This document shows, one piece after another, positions 15,420-17,244 of a DNA stretch of 17,244 nt. The notes beneath the pieces are model-generated. The model was given only the letters and a program-made list of their open reading frames with translations. It did no database searches and was not told where the DNA came from. The stretch covers positions 1 to 17,244 of the forward strand of contig JBEVGU010000086.1 of NCBI GenBank assembly GCA_040511595.1. The letters run 5' to 3'. Positions within the stretch are counted from its first letter, which is position 1, and each line of letters begins with the position of its first letter. The translations under genes were made by a program, and so were the position numbers. This DNA is from JAOUEA01 sp040511595. Its GTDB lineage: Bacteria; Actinomycetota; UBA4738; HRBIN12.

Positions 15420-15423
<4 letters not shown>
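14986..15423 (+). CDS. Fur-family metal-responsive transcriptional repressor
   Basis: The 145-residue protein has the Fur layout. The N-terminal winged helix has RMTPQRRAIVTEVM (21-34) and the recognition helix region VNASTVYRTLTLLEEVGV (56-73). The C-terminal dimerisation domain has two CxxC pairs for structural zinc: C98/C101 in HLTCGRCG and C138/C141 in GRCADC. Candidate sensor-site ligands are H39, H86 (EYHK), H93 and H95 (EHVHL). Whether it senses Fe, Zn, Ni or peroxide (Fur, Zur, Nur, PerR) cannot be decided from sequence. The neighbouring Ni/Co-type ECF transporter favours a Nur-like or Zur-like role. A palindrome in its promoter suggests autoregulation. Its TAG stop overlaps the stop of the convergent cbiO-like gene. 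Confidence 0.92.
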
Positions 15424-16195
<772 letters not shown>

Positions 16196-16199
<4 letters not shown>

Positions 16200-16963
16200 G
16201 GCCGCACTACCCATGCGGTCACGGCGACCACGAGCGCGATCGCCGGGAACGACAGCGCGGCTGCCCATGCCCCCGCGCCGGCGCGGCCGGCGTCGGCGTC
16301 GGGAAGCTGACCCTGGTACCCCCGGGACATCATCGCGAGATACACGCGCTCCCCTCGCTCGTACGAACGGATGAACAACGCTCCCGCCGAGGCGGCGAAC
16401 CCTTTCGCCTGCCAGAGCCACCGAGCGTCGTAGCCCCGAGCGTCGCGGGCCACCTTCATGCGCCCGGCCTCATGCGAGATCACCTCGGAGTAGCGGATCA
16501 TGAAGCCGGTGATCGACGTGAACGCGCGCGGCAAGTGGAGCCGTTCCAGGCCTCGCAGGAAGTCCGGCACGGCCGTCGTGGCCGCCAGGATGACGCTCGC
16601 CGCCACGCCGAGCGTTCCCTTGATCAGGATGTTCCACATCGCCCAGAGCCCCTCGACGGACAGCGGCAGACCGAGCACGTCGACGCGCTCGCCCTGCCCG
16701 ACGAACGGCAGGAACAGGGCGAACAGCACGAACGGGACTTCGATCACGAGACGTTTCGCGACGAAGGCGAGCCGCAGGTCGGCGAGCTGGGCGAGCACGA
16801 CGAGCATGATCGCGTAGACGCCGAACGCCCAGAACTCTTCCCGGGTGGTGGCCACGACGGCGAAGACGAACAGCACGTGGGCCAGGAGCTTGCACTCCGG
16901 TCGCAACCGGTGGACCGGACCGTCGCCGTGGACGTACAGCGCGTGAGCGTGCCCGCCGGTCAC
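16196..16963 (-). CDS. cbiQ: ECF transporter transmembrane protein, CbiQ-like
   Basis: The 255-residue T-component (CbiQ/EcfT) links the ATPase to the substrate-binding membrane proteins. It begins with a short N-terminus, HRLRPECKLLAHVLFVFAVV, and has about five to six hydrophobic segments: about 26-40, 47-62, 74-90, 106-131 and 234-252, with a weaker one near 190. The two cytoplasmic coupling motifs are seen: DARGYD (A175-R176-G177) and MSRGYQG (S213-R214-G215, a variant of the second Ala-Arg-Gly). These grip the ATPases in known ECF structures. The GTG start overlaps the upstream PDGLE gene by GTGA, and the stop overlaps cbiO, so all three are translationally coupled. Confidence 0.93.
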
Positions 16964-17244
16964 GTCGCGACGCCGGACGACATCGTCGCCGAGGATCCTC
17001 CTGGGTCGTCCGAGGTCTTCCCTCGCCGACTGAAGATGGCGAAGATCAGCAGACCGATGCCGAACGTGACCGAGACGCCCGCGATGCCCGCCAGCCCGGT
17101 GGAGAGCCCCTCGTCGTCGACGCCTTGCACGCCGTAGCCGGCGAGTGGGCTGTCGGCGGTTGCATGGTCGGACTCGTTCTCGGCGAAGCCTTGGTCGATC
17201 GCGACCTTGTTCAGACCGTCGGGCGAGCTGCTCGCATATCGACT
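16960..17244 (-). CDS. PDGLE-domain (CbiN-like) subunit of a Ni/Co ECF transporter, C-terminal part
   Basis: The frame is open from the window edge to a TGA at 16960-16962, giving 94 residues, with the start outside the window. It contains SSPDGLNKVA, the hallmark PDGLE-type motif, then the extracytoplasmic stretch FAENESDHATADSPLAGYG. One transmembrane helix follows (GLAGIAGVSVTFGIGLLIFAIF) and a short cytoplasmic tail, SRRGKTSDDPGG. This is the layout of CbiN/PDGLE proteins that work with CbiM/NikM in nickel or cobalt uptake. The visible part cannot show whether it is a separate protein or the tail of a CbiM fusion. It overlaps cbiQ by GTGA. A CbiM-type metal-binding component is expected just beyond the window. 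Confidence 0.88.
   Translation of the reverse strand, partial: SRYASSSPDGLNKVAIDQGFAENESDHATADSPLAGYGVQGVDDEGLSTGLAGIAGVSVTFGIGLLIFAIFSRRGKTSDDPGGSSATMSSGVAT

Overview
The window is about 17.2 kb of very GC-rich, densely packed chromosomal DNA. GC-rich third positions, many GTG starts, four GTGA stop/start overlaps and TANNNT hexamers placed 6-7 bases before start codons (leaderless-type promoters) all point to an Actinomycetota chromosome, probably an uncultured lineage. No rRNA, tRNA, CRISPR array, insertion sequence, integrase or phage gene was seen. Almost everything after base 2,000 is housekeeping.

Layout. Bases 1-2,000 are the least ordinary part: the 3' end of a membrane protein, an aminoglycoside-phosphotransferase-like gene broken by four single-base indels, a possible 41-residue membrane peptide and a 95-residue unknown protein. 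An EamA/DMT permease (+) then converges on gatA and overlaps its 3' end. From about 9,600 down to 2,950 the minus strand carries mnmA, a UPF0280 gene, ligA, a FolD-family gene, gatC and gatA. These cover tRNA thiolation, DNA ligation, one-carbon metabolism and transamidation of mischarged tRNA. gatB is not in the window. A pabB-pabC fusion for p-aminobenzoate synthesis is divergent from mnmA.

From 11,448 to 13,882 the minus strand carries an NAD(P)-binding SDR, an enoyl-CoA hydratase and two small cysteine-rich, probably zinc-binding proteins. The last of these (59 residues) is short enough to be missed by ordinary length cut-offs. An intact phosphotransferase and a Fur-family regulator follow on the plus strand. 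The regulator has a perfect palindrome in its own promoter. It converges, through one shared CTAG, on the end of a nickel/cobalt-type ECF transporter operon (PDGLE protein, CbiQ, CbiO) that enters from the right edge.

Most notable points: (1) the FolD-family enzyme has lost the canonical catalytic Lys, Gln and Asp while keeping the rest of the fold; (2) a repeated promoter layout, often TAGNNT 6-7 bases before ATG, at most transcription-unit starts; (3) the Fur-type operator beside a Ni/Co transporter; (4) the zinc-ribbon small ORF; (5) four clustered frameshifts in one otherwise well-preserved gene. I did not find a clear new multi-gene defence or mobile system.
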